A DNA stretch of 48,582 nt from Chromatiales bacterium (GTDB lineage: Bacteria; Pseudomonadota; Gammaproteobacteria; SZUA-152): positions 1 through 48,582 of the forward strand of contig JALSHB010000177.1 in assembly GCA_026982475.1 (NCBI GenBank), written 5' to 3'. Shown here in pieces: positions 8,697 to 17,930 of the stretch. Below the pieces are notes generated by a model. The model was given only the letters and a program-made list of their open reading frames with translations, was not told the DNA's origin and did no database searches. The translations under genes were made by a program, and so were the position numbers. Numbering within the stretch: position 1 is the first letter of the stretch; each line of letters opens with the position of its first letter.

Positions 8697-9542
8697 ATGG
8701 AGTCATTCCTTGCCCAACCCCCCGTGCAGTCGGCGCTGGCGCCCTTCGTGGCGAGCCTGGTGCTGGCCGTGGCCCTGCTGCGTGCGCCGGCCCGCTGGCA
8801 GGGGCTGGCCATTGTCGCTGGCTTGCTGCTGGCGGTGTTGCTGATCCTGGGTCCGGCGCTGACGCCGCTGACGTCGACTCGCAAGATCGTTGTCGCCAGT
8901 CTGGGTCTGCCGCTGCTGGCCATGGCGCTGGATCTTTCACCCTTGCGCTGGCGGACAGGGGTGGGGATCGTCGTCTTCGCCGCCGTGCTGGCCCTGCTGT
9001 GGGTGCTGTGGCCCGTGCTGATGCGGGGGGCGCCTGGCGAGGACGTGCTGCTGGGTGGCGGTCTGGCGCTGTATGTGGCGGCGCTGCTGATGGTCTTTGC
9101 CCGCCTGGGCCAGTGTTGCGCGCGCCTTGCCGGTGCGGCGCTGGGGGTTGCCGTGGCCACCGGCGTGGCGGCGGTGTTGGCGGCGTCGGCGCTGTATGGC
9201 CAGCTGGCCTTTGCCCTGGCGGCCGCCGTCGGCGGTCTCACGGCGCTGCGCCTGTGGCGCCCCGGGCTGGAGGGCGGCGCGGGCTGTTTCGGCCTGGGCG
9301 GCGCCATGGCGGTGGCCGTGCCGCTGGCCCTGCTGGGGGCGTCGGCGTCGGTCTATGCCCGCCTGCCGGTGATGGCCTTGCCCCTGCTGGCCCTGTCGCC
9401 ATTGCTGGCGCTGGCGCCCTTGGCGACGCAGCGGCCTGCCTGGCTGCGTGTCGTCGTCGCCGGCCTGCTGAGCCTGGCGCCTTCGGCCGGCGCCGTCTAC
9501 CTGACCTGGCAGGTGGCGGGCGCCGGTGCTGCCGGGTATTGA
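8697..9542 (+). CDS. Multi-pass membrane protein, unknown function
   Basis: 281 residues made almost entirely of hydrophobic segments rich in Leu, Ala, Val and Gly, about 9 to 10 membrane spans. GGGAG precedes the ATG at good spacing. I recognise no family motif; the first segment resembles mechanosensitive-channel-type N-terminal helices, but no channel domain follows. It is divergent from slt and followed by yceI 68 bases later. It may be a conserved inner-membrane protein of this lineage. Confidence 0.7.
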   Translation: MESFLAQPPVQSALAPFVASLVLAVALLRAPARWQGLAIVAGLLLAVLLILGPALTPLTSTRKIVVASLGLPLLAMALDLSPLRWRTGVGIVVFAAVLALLWVLWPVLMRGAPGEDVLLGGGLALYVAALLMVFARLGQCCARLAGAALGVAVATGVAAVLAASALYGQLAFALAAAVGGLTALRLWRPGLEGGAGCFGLGGAMAVAVPLALLGASASVYARLPVMALPLLALSPLLALAPLATQRPAWLRVVVAGLLSLAPSAGAVYLTWQVAGAGAAGY

Positions 9543-9610
9543 CCTGAATCTATGGATTCAGGATTGATTCAACCGTCGTTCATCAACAATCTCCAAGGAG
9601 GAGCGCAATC

Positions 9611-10192
9611 ATGTCCCTTTCTTTGTCGAAGACCCTGAAAACCGCTGCCGTCGCGCTGGCGCTGTGCGCACTGCCGGCCATGGCCGCGGCCGACACGTAT
9701 ACCATCGATCCTTCGCACACCTACCCGAACTTCAAGATCGACCACCTCGGTTTTTCCACCCTGCATGGGCGTTTCAACAAGACCACTGGGCGCATGAGCA
9801 TGGATCGCGCCAAGGGCACGGGGTCGGTGGAGATCGTCATCGATGCGGCCTCCATCGATACCGGCCATGGCAAGCGCGATGACCACCTGCGTTCGCCGGA
9901 TTTCTTCAATGTCATGGAGTTTCCGCAGATCACTTTCACCTCGGATACGGTGAAGTATGTGGGCGAGGGCGCCACGGTGACGGGGGATCTGACCATCATG
10001 GGCGTGACGCGCAGCGTGACCTTGGAGGTGCCGCGCATCAATTGCGGAACGCACCCGTTCAACAAGAAGGAAGTGTGTGGTTTCAATGCCACTACCCGCA
10101 TCAAGCGTTCCGATTTCGGCATGAACTACGGGCTGCCGGGCATCGGTGACGAGGTCAGTCTGGATATTGAGGTGGAGGCCTTCAAGGATTAG
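9611..10192 (+). CDS. YceI family periplasmic protein
   Basis: 193 residues with a signal peptide (LALCALPAMAAA) and a complete YceI domain, a lipocalin-like barrel that binds polyisoprenoids in characterised homologues. Family signatures are YTIDPSHTYPNF, GRFNKTTG, SIDTGHGKRDDHLRSPDFF and the closing FGMNYGLP segment. An AAGGAGGAG site precedes the ATG. In other bacteria such proteins respond to osmotic, pH or membrane stress; nothing in the sequence fixes its role here. Confidence 0.93.
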   Translation: MSLSLSKTLKTAAVALALCALPAMAAADTYTIDPSHTYPNFKIDHLGFSTLHGRFNKTTGRMSMDRAKGTGSVEIVIDAASIDTGHGKRDDHLRSPDFFNVMEFPQITFTSDTVKYVGEGATVTGDLTIMGVTRSVTLEVPRINCGTHPFNKKEVCGFNATTRIKRSDFGMNYGLPGIGDEVSLDIEVEAFKD

Positions 10193-10220
10193 GTGTTACA
10201 GGGCATACTAGTCCCACTTT

Positions 10221-10244
10221 CCTGTCCCGCAGACGCGGGGCAGG
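10221..10244. repeat. GC-rich hairpin downstream of yceI
   Basis: CCTGTCCCGC-AGAC-GCGGGGCAGG forms a 10-base stem with one G-T pair. No T-run follows, so it is not a classic terminator; it may stabilise the yceI transcript end. Confidence 0.4.
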
Positions 10245-10301
10245 GATGGCTCTTGCCTGAACCTACGGTTTCAGGCCTTGAACTATGGGGGACTCAGACA
10301 C

Positions 10302-10610
10302 ATGCCTGTCACTTCGACGGTTTCCGCAGACGGTAAGGAAGTCATCATCAAGGTCACCGGGCGCTTCGACTTTGCCGTGCAGAATGAATTCCGTGATTGC
10401 TATCACGGCGTCGGCCCGGACGACGGCGTCCGTTTCAGCATCGACATGAGCAAGGCGAGCTACATGGACAGCTCCGCGCTGGGCATGCTGCTGATGATGC
10501 GTGAGCACCTGGGCGGCAACAGTGCCAACATCACCATCAGTCATTGTTCGGCCGATATCAGCAACATCCTCACCGTCGCCAATTTCCAGAGCCTGTTCAA
10601 GATCGCCTGA
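10302..10610 (+). CDS. STAS-domain anti-sigma factor antagonist
   Basis: 102-residue stand-alone STAS protein. The switch segment YMDSSALGMLL carries the Ser (57/58) that partner kinases phosphorylate in SpoIIAA-like proteins. The ATG at 10302 is preceded by GGGGGA; the track start nine codons upstream has no good site. The next gene encodes a receiver/PP2C/HATPase protein, so the pair forms a partner-switching module in which the kinase and phosphatase domains set the phosphorylation state of this protein. The layout resembles HsbA/HsbR of Pseudomonas, which acts on the anti-sigma factor FlgM; the target here is unknown. Confidence 0.88.
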   Translation: MPVTSTVSADGKEVIIKVTGRFDFAVQNEFRDCYHGVGPDDGVRFSIDMSKASYMDSSALGMLLMMREHLGGNSANITISHCSADISNILTVANFQSLFKIA

Positions 10611-10679
10611 TTTCATTCTGCAGTCCAACAACCGATCATTCCTCAAGCCGACAGACCCCTGGCAGCCCAAGATAGACGG

Positions 10680-12395
10680 ATGAGTGAAAATACCCTGACC
10701 GTGCTGGTGGCCGACGACGATGTGACCAATCGCCTGTTGCTCGAAGCCATCCTGCACAAGGAGGGCTATGACGTCATCCACGCCGAAGACGGCCGCGAGG
10801 CGGTGGAGGTCTTCGAGCGCGAACGGCCGGACCTGGTGCTGATGGATATCCGCATGCCGGAGCTGGACGGCTACCAGGCCACGGAGCTGATCAAGGCCAT
10901 GAGTGGCGATGTGTTTGTGCCGGTGATCTTCCTCACCGCCAACTCGGACGTCGACAGTATGGTCAGGAGCGTCGAATCCGGCGGCGATGATTTTCTCGCC
11001 AAGCCCTACAACCGCATCCAGCTGCAGACGCGCATCAATGCCCTGATGCGCATCCGCGAGCTGTACAGTACCGTGCGCCAGCAGCGCAACGAGCTGATCC
11101 AGCACCAGAAGCGTCTCGAACGCGAGCGGCAGATGGCGAAGCGCCTGTTCGCCAATATCATTCACACCGGCTCGCTGGACCAGCCTAACATCAAGTATCT
11201 GCTGTCGCCGATGTCGCTGTTCTCCGGCGATATCCTGCTGGCGGCACCCAAGCCGTCCGGCGGATTGCACGTCATTCTCGGCGACTTTACCGGCCATGGC
11301 CTCGCCGCGGCCACGGGGGCGTTGCCGGTGTCCAGTATCTTTTACGGCATGACCGCAAAGGGTTATTCGATCGCCGAGATCGTGACCGAGATCAATACCC
11401 GGCTGAAAACCATTCTGCCCGTGGACATGTTCCTGGCCGCCTGCCTGATCGACATCGACACCACCACCCACACGCTTACCGCCTGGAATGGCGGACTGCC
11501 GCCGCTGGTGGTCTACGATGCAAGGCAGCTGACGGTCAGCCAGCGCATTCCCTCCCAGCATCTGCCGCTGGGCATCATCGATGGCGAAAGTTTCAGCCGT
11601 CGCGTGGAGGTGGTGGGAATCCAGCAAGGGGACCGGATCTATATCTGTTCGGACGGGGTGCTGGAGACGCAGAACCAGCAGGGCGAGATGTTCGGGCGGG
11701 ATCGTTTCAACGCCCTGTTCGAGGCCGGGCTGGCGCCGCAGGAACTGTTCGACACCATACTCGGCCAGCTGTCGGAATTTCAGGCGGGCAGCCTCCAGCA
11801 GGATGACGTCACGCTGTTGGAAATCTGCTACGACCAGACGCTGCTGGAGCAGCGCACCGGCACCCTGGAAGAGGAAGAGAGTGGCCGCGGGCGCATCTCG
11901 GCGGCCCCCGCGTCCTGGGGGATGAGCCTGACCCTCAGCGCCGGGCTGCTGAAAGACCTGGACCCGCTGCCCTTGCTGATCCAGGCGCTGATGGACCTGC
12001 AGGGTTTTTGCGGCCAGCGTCAGCAGCTCTACACGGTGTTCTCCGAGCTGTATTCCAACGCGCTCGAACACGGCCTGCTGGGACTGGACTCTTCACTCAA
12101 GGCGAACGCCCGTGGTTTCGTCGAGTATTATCAGACGCGGGAGCAGCGGCTGGCGGTGCTGAGCGAGGGCGAGATCCGCATCGACATCCGCCACCAGCCC
12201 GAGGCCGGGGGCGGCCGGCTCATTATCGATGTCGAGGACACCGGCGATGGCTTCGATGTCGATTCCGCCCTGCTGCCGCTGACGGAAAACCTCGGTCATG
12301 CCGGCCGGGGTATCCAGCTGTTACGCTCCATCTGCGACGAGGTGACGTTCCAGGGCAAGGGCAACCGGGTTCAGGTTGTCTATCGTTGGCAGTGA
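10680..12395 (+). CDS. Response regulator with PP2C phosphatase and HATPase domains
   Basis: 571 residues with three domains. Residues 1-120 are a receiver with acidic DDD at 12-14, phospho-acceptor Asp56 (LVLMDIRMPELDG) and the conserved Lys in AKPYN. Residues of about 165-395 are a SpoIIE-like PP2C phosphatase with GDFTGHGLAAA, CSDGV and QDDVTLLEI. The last 150 residues are an anti-sigma-type HATPase with N box ELYSNALEHG, DTGDGFD and GRGIQLL. One protein could therefore both phosphorylate and dephosphorylate the STAS partner 69 bases upstream. No histidine kinase is encoded nearby, so the input is unknown. Confidence 0.93.
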   Translation: MSENTLTVLVADDDVTNRLLLEAILHKEGYDVIHAEDGREAVEVFERERPDLVLMDIRMPELDGYQATELIKAMSGDVFVPVIFLTANSDVDSMVRSVESGGDDFLAKPYNRIQLQTRINALMRIRELYSTVRQQRNELIQHQKRLERERQMAKRLFANIIHTGSLDQPNIKYLLSPMSLFSGDILLAAPKPSGGLHVILGDFTGHGLAAATGALPVSSIFYGMTAKGYSIAEIVTEINTRLKTILPVDMFLAACLIDIDTTTHTLTAWNGGLPPLVVYDARQLTVSQRIPSQHLPLGIIDGESFSRRVEVVGIQQGDRIYICSDGVLETQNQQGEMFGRDRFNALFEAGLAPQELFDTILGQLSEFQAGSLQQDDVTLLEICYDQTLLEQRTGTLEEEESGRGRISAAPASWGMSLTLSAGLLKDLDPLPLLIQALMDLQGFCGQRQQLYTVFSELYSNALEHGLLGLDSSLKANARGFVEYYQTREQRLAVLSEGEIRIDIRHQPEAGGGRLIIDVEDTGDGFDVDSALLPLTENLGHAGRGIQLLRSICDEVTFQGKGNRVQVVYRWQ

Positions 12396-12426
12396 CTTAA
12401 TCGACGGGAAGAGGAGATTCAAGGTG

Positions 12427-12747
12427 ATGTTGAAAGCGGTGTTCGAGGGCCAGGTCTACCAGATAACGATTCCACCAGAGGTGATGCGCGATGGCGTGGA
12501 CTTTTTCCGGCGCATGAATGCCGACATGGACCGGGGTTGGCAGATGGGGCGTGAGTGGGTGGAAAATCCCGATGCCGTGCAACGCTGCCAGATCGCCGCC
12601 GACAAGCTCGTCGATGCCATCCATGGCGAAAACGAGACCCTGGCCAGTCTGATGGCCGGCTATATCGTCACCCAGTGTCCGGGAACGCGGGAGGTGCGCA
12701 TTGCCACGGACGGAGAGCCGATGGAGACGGAACTGATCGGCGCCTGA
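12427..12747 (+). CDS. Conserved small protein after the partner-switch gene
   Basis: 107 residues that I cannot assign. The ATG at 12427 lies downstream of GAAGAGGAG; a GTG immediately before it is also possible, and the track start overlaps the previous gene. The protein is acidic and mostly helical, with QMGREWVENPDAVQRC and a predicted helix over residues 55-90. It follows the receiver/PP2C gene by 31 bases, so it is probably cotranscribed and may belong to the same signalling module. Confidence 0.65.
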   Translation: MLKAVFEGQVYQITIPPEVMRDGVDFFRRMNADMDRGWQMGREWVENPDAVQRCQIAADKLVDAIHGENETLASLMAGYIVTQCPGTREVRIATDGEPMETELIGA

Positions 12748-12791
12748 ATCGGGCGGCCGATGGCGAGCAGGCCTTCGCGGACGCTTTACAG

Positions 12792-12809
12792 TATTAGAGG
12801 TTTCTAATA
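12792..12809. promoter_or_regulatory. Perfect inverted repeat before the rhodanese gene, probable operator
   Basis: TATTAGA-GGTT-TCTAATA has perfect 7-base arms and stands out as AT-rich in a GC-rich background, 34 bases upstream of the rhodanese ATG. Size and position suit a homodimeric winged-helix repressor. Rhodaneses are often controlled by sulfide-sensing ArsR-type repressors (BigR/SqrR), but this link is only a guess. Confidence 0.55.
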
Positions 12810-12842
12810 TTATCCCCGTATTCCCGACACTATGGAGTGGTT

Positions 12843-13175
12843 ATGTTTTTTGGCAATGTGAAAGAAATCAACGCCCCGGAACTCGGCCAGTGGCTGCAGG
12901 ACGAGGCGGACACCTTCCGCATCATCGATGTGCGGGAAATGGTCGAGATTGCCCAGGGCACGATCCCCACGGCCGAGCCCATGCCACTGGCGACCCTGCC
13001 GGTGCGCATGAACGAGCTGGATCGTGACAAGAAGACGGTCATCATCTGCCGCAGCGGCGCGCGCTCCGCGCAGGCCTGCCAGTTTCTGCAGCAGCAGGGC
13101 TACGACAACGTCTACAACCTGCGCGGCGGCATGATCGGCTGGGCGCACCAGTCGCTGCCCATCGTGCGGCCCTGA
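12843..13175 (+). CDS. Single-domain rhodanese-like sulfurtransferase
   Basis: 110 residues forming one rhodanese domain, cytoplasmic, with no signal peptide. The active-site loop is CRSGARS with Cys69, the residue that carries persulfide sulfur in GlpE-type enzymes. IIDVRE and NLRGGMIGW are the other family marks. The ATG at 12843 follows GGAG by five bases; the track start is an upstream GTG. It probably forms a single-gene unit, bounded by an operator-like repeat and a terminator. Confidence 0.92.
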   Translation: MFFGNVKEINAPELGQWLQDEADTFRIIDVREMVEIAQGTIPTAEPMPLATLPVRMNELDRDKKTVIICRSGARSAQACQFLQQQGYDNVYNLRGGMIGWAHQSLPIVRP

Positions 13176-13194
13176 TCGACGCGGCGTGGATGGC

Positions 13195-13227
13195 GGGGCA
13201 GGTTCCGTTGCGGGGCCTGCCCCTTTT
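13195..13227 (+). terminator. Rho-independent terminator after rhodanese gene
   Basis: The stem GGGGCAGG/CCTGCCCC with a 13-base loop is followed by TTTT, 20 bases after the rhodanese stop. It separates that gene from thrS. Confidence 0.75.
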
Positions 13228-13248
13228 GCGTACATGGCGCGGAAGACT

Positions 13249-13275
13249 TTGACTTGCCGCCGCCGGCTCTATAAG
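13249..13275 (+). promoter_or_regulatory. Candidate thrS promoter
   Basis: TTGACT at 13249 and TATAAG at 13270 resemble sigma-70 -35 and -10 elements, although the 15-base spacer is short. This leaves an untranslated leader of about 100 bases before thrS, room for the operator-type control known for thrS in enterics; no clear tRNA-like fold was worked out. Confidence 0.45.
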
Positions 13276-13379
13276 GTTGCGCCTCCGTTGTGGCGCCGCC
13301 GTGGCGGTTGCCCGTACCGACATCGATTTCCTGCTGACCAAGTGGTCTCTCGTAGCGATCACCACTGGAGATAATTCTC

Positions 13380-15305
13380 ATGCCTACCATTACCCTTCCC
13401 GACGGTTCCAAACGCGAATTCGATCATCCCGTCACGGTGCGCGACGTCGCCGCCGACATCGGTCCCGGCCTGGCCAAGGCCGCCCTGGCCGGCAAGGTCG
13501 ACGGCCGCCTGGTCGACACCTCCTTCGTCATCGATCACGACGCCGAGCTGTCGCTGATCACCGACCGCGACGAGGAGGGCCTGGAGATCATCCGCCACTC
13601 CACCGCCCACCTGCTGGCGCAGGCCGTCAAGGAACTGTTCCCCGAGGCCCAGGTGACCATCGGCCCGGTGATCGACGATGGCTTCTATTACGACTTCGCC
13701 TACGAGCCGGGTTTCAGCCCCGAAGACATGGCCGCCATCGAAAAGCGCATGAAGGAGCTGGTGAAGCAGGACATTCCGATAGAGCGCAGCGAGATGCCGC
13801 GCGAGGAGGCGATCCGTTTCTTCGCCGACATGGGCGAGGACTACAAGGCGAAGATCATCGAGGACATCCCCGCCGGCGAGACGCTGTCGCTCTACAAACA
13901 GGGTGATTTCATCGATCTGTGTCGCGGCCCGCACGTGCCGTCCACCGGCAAGCTTAAGTCCTTCAAACTGATGAAGCTGGCCGGCGCCTACTGGCGCGGC
14001 GACGCGAACAACGAGATGCTGCAACGCATCTACGGCACCGCCTGGGCCAGCAAGAAGGACCTCAAGGCCTACCTGCACCGCCTCGAAGAGGCGGAGAAAC
14101 GCGACCACCGCCGCCTTGGCCGCCAGCTCGACCTGTTCCACACCCAGGAAGAGGCGCCGGGCATGGTGTTCTGGCACGACCACGGCTGGACCGTCTACCA
14201 GCAGGTGGAACAGTACATCCGTCGCGTGCTGTGGGAGAACGGCTACCAGGAGGTGAACACCCCCAAGCTGGTGGACCGCTCCCTGTGGGAGAAGTCCGGC
14301 CACTGGGAGAAATTCCGCGACGACATGTTCACCACCGAGTCGGAGAACCGGGTCTACGCCGTCAAGCCCATGAACTGCCCCTGCCACGTGCAGATCTACA
14401 ACCAGGGCCTGAAGAGCTACCGCGACCTGCCGTTGCGCATGGCCGAGTTCGGCTCCTGCCACCGCAACGAGCCCTCCGGCACCCTGCACGGCCTGATGCG
14501 CGTGCGCGCCTTCACCCAGGACGACGCGCACATCTTCTGCACCGAGGAACAGATCCAGGACGAGGTGTCCGTCTTCATCGACCTGTTGTTCCGGGTCTAC
14601 CGCGACTTCGGCTTCGAGGACGTGATCATCAAGCTGTCCACCCGTCCCGGGCAGCGCGTGGGCAGCGACGCGGTCTGGGACAAGGCCGAGCACGCCCTGG
14701 AGAAGGCCCTCAACGACAAGGGCCTGGACTGGGACCTGCAGCCGGGCGAGGGCGCTTTCTACGGGCCGAAGATCGAATTCTCCCTCAAGGACTGCCTGGG
14801 CCGCGTGTGGCAGTGCGGCACCATCCAGGTGGATTTCTCCATGCCCGGCCGTCTCGACGCCCACTACATCGCCGAGGACGGCAGCAAGCAGGTGCCGGTG
14901 ATGCTGCACCGCGCCATCCTCGGATCCCTGGAGCGTTTCATCGGCATTCTCATCGAGGAATACGCCGGCGCCTTCCCGGCCTGGCTGGCCCCGGTGCAGG
15001 CGGTGGTGATGCCAATTACCGATAAACATGCCGAATATGCGCAAGAAGTCGAAAAAGGCTTGCGGAATCAGGGTTTCAGGGCCATTTCGGACTTGAGAAA
15101 TGAGAAGATCGGCTTTAAAATCCGCGAGCACACTTTACAGAAGATCCCTTATCAGCTGATCGTCGGCGATAAGGAAGTGGAAAATCATACCGTGGCCGTG
15201 CGCACGCGCAGCGGGAAAGACCTCGGCAGCATGGACCTCGACCGGTTCATGGAGGGCCTCTCCGGCGAGATCGCGAGTCGCGGCCAACGTGTTTTGGAGG
15301 ATTGA
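13380..15305 (+). CDS. thrS: Threonine-tRNA ligase
   Basis: 641 residues, full length. The N-terminal TGS domain ([14 protein letters not shown]) and editing domain ([10 protein letters not shown]) are followed by the class II catalytic core with the zinc Cys in KPMNCPCHV, the motif 2 region [24 protein letters not shown] (part), and the C-terminal anticodon-binding domain. It charges tRNA-Thr in the cytoplasm. GGAG lies before the ATG. It heads the conserved thrS-infC-rpmI-rplT cluster, and the infC start lies four bases beyond its stop. Confidence 0.98.
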   Translation: MPTITLPDGSKREFDHPVTVRDVAADIGPGLAKAALAGKVDGRLVDTSFVIDHDAELSLITDRDEEGLEIIRHSTAHLLAQAVKELFPEAQVTIGPVIDDGFYYDFAYEPGFSPEDMAAIEKRMKELVKQDIPIERSEMPREEAIRFFADMGEDYKAKIIEDIPAGETLSLYKQGDFIDLCRGPHVPSTGKLKSFKLMKLAGAYWRGDANNEMLQRIYGTAWASKKDLKAYLHRLEEAEKRDHRRLGRQLDLFHTQEEAPGMVFWHDHGWTVYQQVEQYIRRVLWENGYQEVNTPKLVDRSLWEKSGHWEKFRDDMFTTESENRVYAVKPMNCPCHVQIYNQGLKSYRDLPLRMAEFGSCHRNEPSGTLHGLMRVRAFTQDDAHIFCTEEQIQDEVSVFIDLLFRVYRDFGFEDVIIKLSTRPGQRVGSDAVWDKAEHALEKALNDKGLDWDLQPGEGAFYGPKIEFSLKDCLGRVWQCGTIQVDFSMPGRLDAHYIAEDGSKQVPVMLHRAILGSLERFIGILIEEYAGAFPAWLAPVQAVVMPITDKHAEYAQEVEKGLRNQGFRAISDLRNEKIGFKIREHTLQKIPYQLIVGDKEVENHTVAVRTRSGKDLGSMDLDRFMEGLSGEIASRGQRVLED

Positions 15306-15308
15306 AGC

Positions 15309-15827
15309 ATCGCTCAAGAAAAGAAAGTGCGCCTGAACGAGAGTATCACGGCGCCACAAGTCCGCCTCATCGGCGCGGACGGCGAACAGGTCGGCGTGGT
15401 CTCGCTGGCCGAGGCGCAGCAGGCCGCCGAGGAGGCGGAGCTGGATCTCGTAGAGATCGTGCCCAACGCAGCACCTCCTGTCTGCCGCATCATGGATTAC
15501 GGCAAGTTCCTGTTCGAAGAGAACAAGAAGCGCCACGCGGCAAAGAAGAAGCAGAAGCAAGTGCAGGTCAAGGAAGTCAAGTTTCGTCCCGGGACGGACA
15601 TCGGAGACTATCAGGTCAAACTACGCAACCTGAAACGTTTCCTCAACAACGGAGACCGGGTCAAGGTGACCCTGCGTTTTCGTGGGCGCGAAATGGCCCA
15701 TCAGGAGCTCGGCCTCAAGCTGTTGCAGCGGGTCGAGGAAGATCTGAAAGATATCGGTAACGTCGAACAGCGCCCGAGAATGGAAGGTCGTCTGATGGTC
15801 ATGGTGGTGGCGCCCAAAAAGAACTAG
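15309..15827 (+). CDS. infC: Translation initiation factor IF-3, AUC start
   Basis: 172 residues. It has the IF3 N-domain ([15 protein letters not shown]), the linker with [13 protein letters not shown], and the C-domain ([29 protein letters not shown]). The track starts at an internal GTG. The conserved N-terminus begins six codons earlier at ATC (15309), placed eight bases after a full GGAGG that overlaps the end of thrS. A rare AUU or AUC start is typical for infC, because IF3 rejects such starts and so limits its own synthesis. Confidence 0.95.
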   Translation: MAQEKKVRLNESITAPQVRLIGADGEQVGVVSLAEAQQAAEEAELDLVEIVPNAAPPVCRIMDYGKFLFEENKKRHAAKKKQKQVQVKEVKFRPGTDIGDYQVKLRNLKRFLNNGDRVKVTLRFRGREMAHQELGLKLLQRVEEDLKDIGNVEQRPRMEGRLMVMVVAPKKN

Positions 15828-15943
15828 CCACGCCGCTGTCGGTCGGGCATTAGGCCGCCTTGATCGCCAGTCGAAAGCGCGTGTTTTAAAATCCGGGGAT
15901 GCACGGTCGTCGTTGCAGGCCCCATCAAATGCGGAGTTATTCC

Positions 15944-16141
15944 ATGCCTAAGATGAAAACCAACCGTGGCGCTGCCAAGCGTTTCAAACGCACGGCGTCC
16001 GGCGGACTCAAGCGCAACCAGTCGCACCGCCGCCATATTCTCACCAAGAAGAGCACCAAGCGTAAGCGTCAGCTGCGTTCGCCGAACATGGTTCATGATT
16101 CGGACGTGCGCATGATCAACCGCATGCTTCCGTACATCTAA
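15944..16141 (+). CDS. rpmI: 50S ribosomal protein L35
   Basis: 65 residues, the usual length: [17 protein letters not shown] at the start and the typical basic body. GCGGAG precedes the ATG at 15944; the track ORF runs 15 codons further upstream without support. It lies between infC (116-base gap) and rplT (25-base gap). In E. coli, rpmI and rplT translation is repressed by L20 binding the leader, and the 116-base gap could hold a similar site. Confidence 0.97.
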   Translation: MPKMKTNRGAAKRFKRTASGGLKRNQSHRRHILTKKSTKRKRQLRSPNMVHDSDVRMINRMLPYI

Positions 16142-16166
16142 CCGCTCAACGCAAAGGTAAAGAATC

Positions 16167-17697
<1,531 letters not shown>

Positions 17698-17735
17698 GGC
17701 TTGATTGTCCGCGACAGCTTATTACTTGTAGCATT

Positions 17736-17799
17736 TGTGGGAGCGGCTTCAGCCGCGAAGAGATAACAACCTTGTTTTGCGGCTGAAGCCGCTCCCACA
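17736..17799. repeat. REP-like inverted repeat in pheS-pheT gap
   Basis: TGTGGGAGCGGCTTCAGCCGC and its perfect 21-base reverse complement enclose 22 bases. This 'gtgggagcggcttcagccgc' type is widespread in Pseudomonas, Xanthomonas and relatives as an intergenic REP element. It may stabilise the pheS message or weaken pheT read-through. Confidence 0.85.
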
Positions 17800-17811
17800 G
17801 AAGTTCCGTAG

Positions 17812-17838
17812 CCCGGGTTGAGCGCAGCGAAACCCGGG
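17812..17838. repeat. Second short hairpin repeat, CCCGGGTT type
   Basis: CCCGGGTT and AACCCGGG flank an 11-base loop (GAGCGCAGCGA). 'tagcccgggttgagcgcagcgaaacccggg'-style elements are common in environmental proteobacteria. It is followed by a small direct repeat of GCGTTCATTC near 17861. Confidence 0.75.
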
Positions 17839-17930
17839 GTGAATGGCATGTTTTTCTTTGCGTTCATTCGCGTTCATTCGCGGACTGAACATACATTGTT
17901 CCGGCCGCGCCGGACTAGGGAAACAAAGAG

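Noticed and set aside
13359-15131. 590-codon ORF on the minus strand
   Set aside because: Antisense to thrS, which has full-length family motifs; translation is Val/Gly/His-rich shadow sequence.
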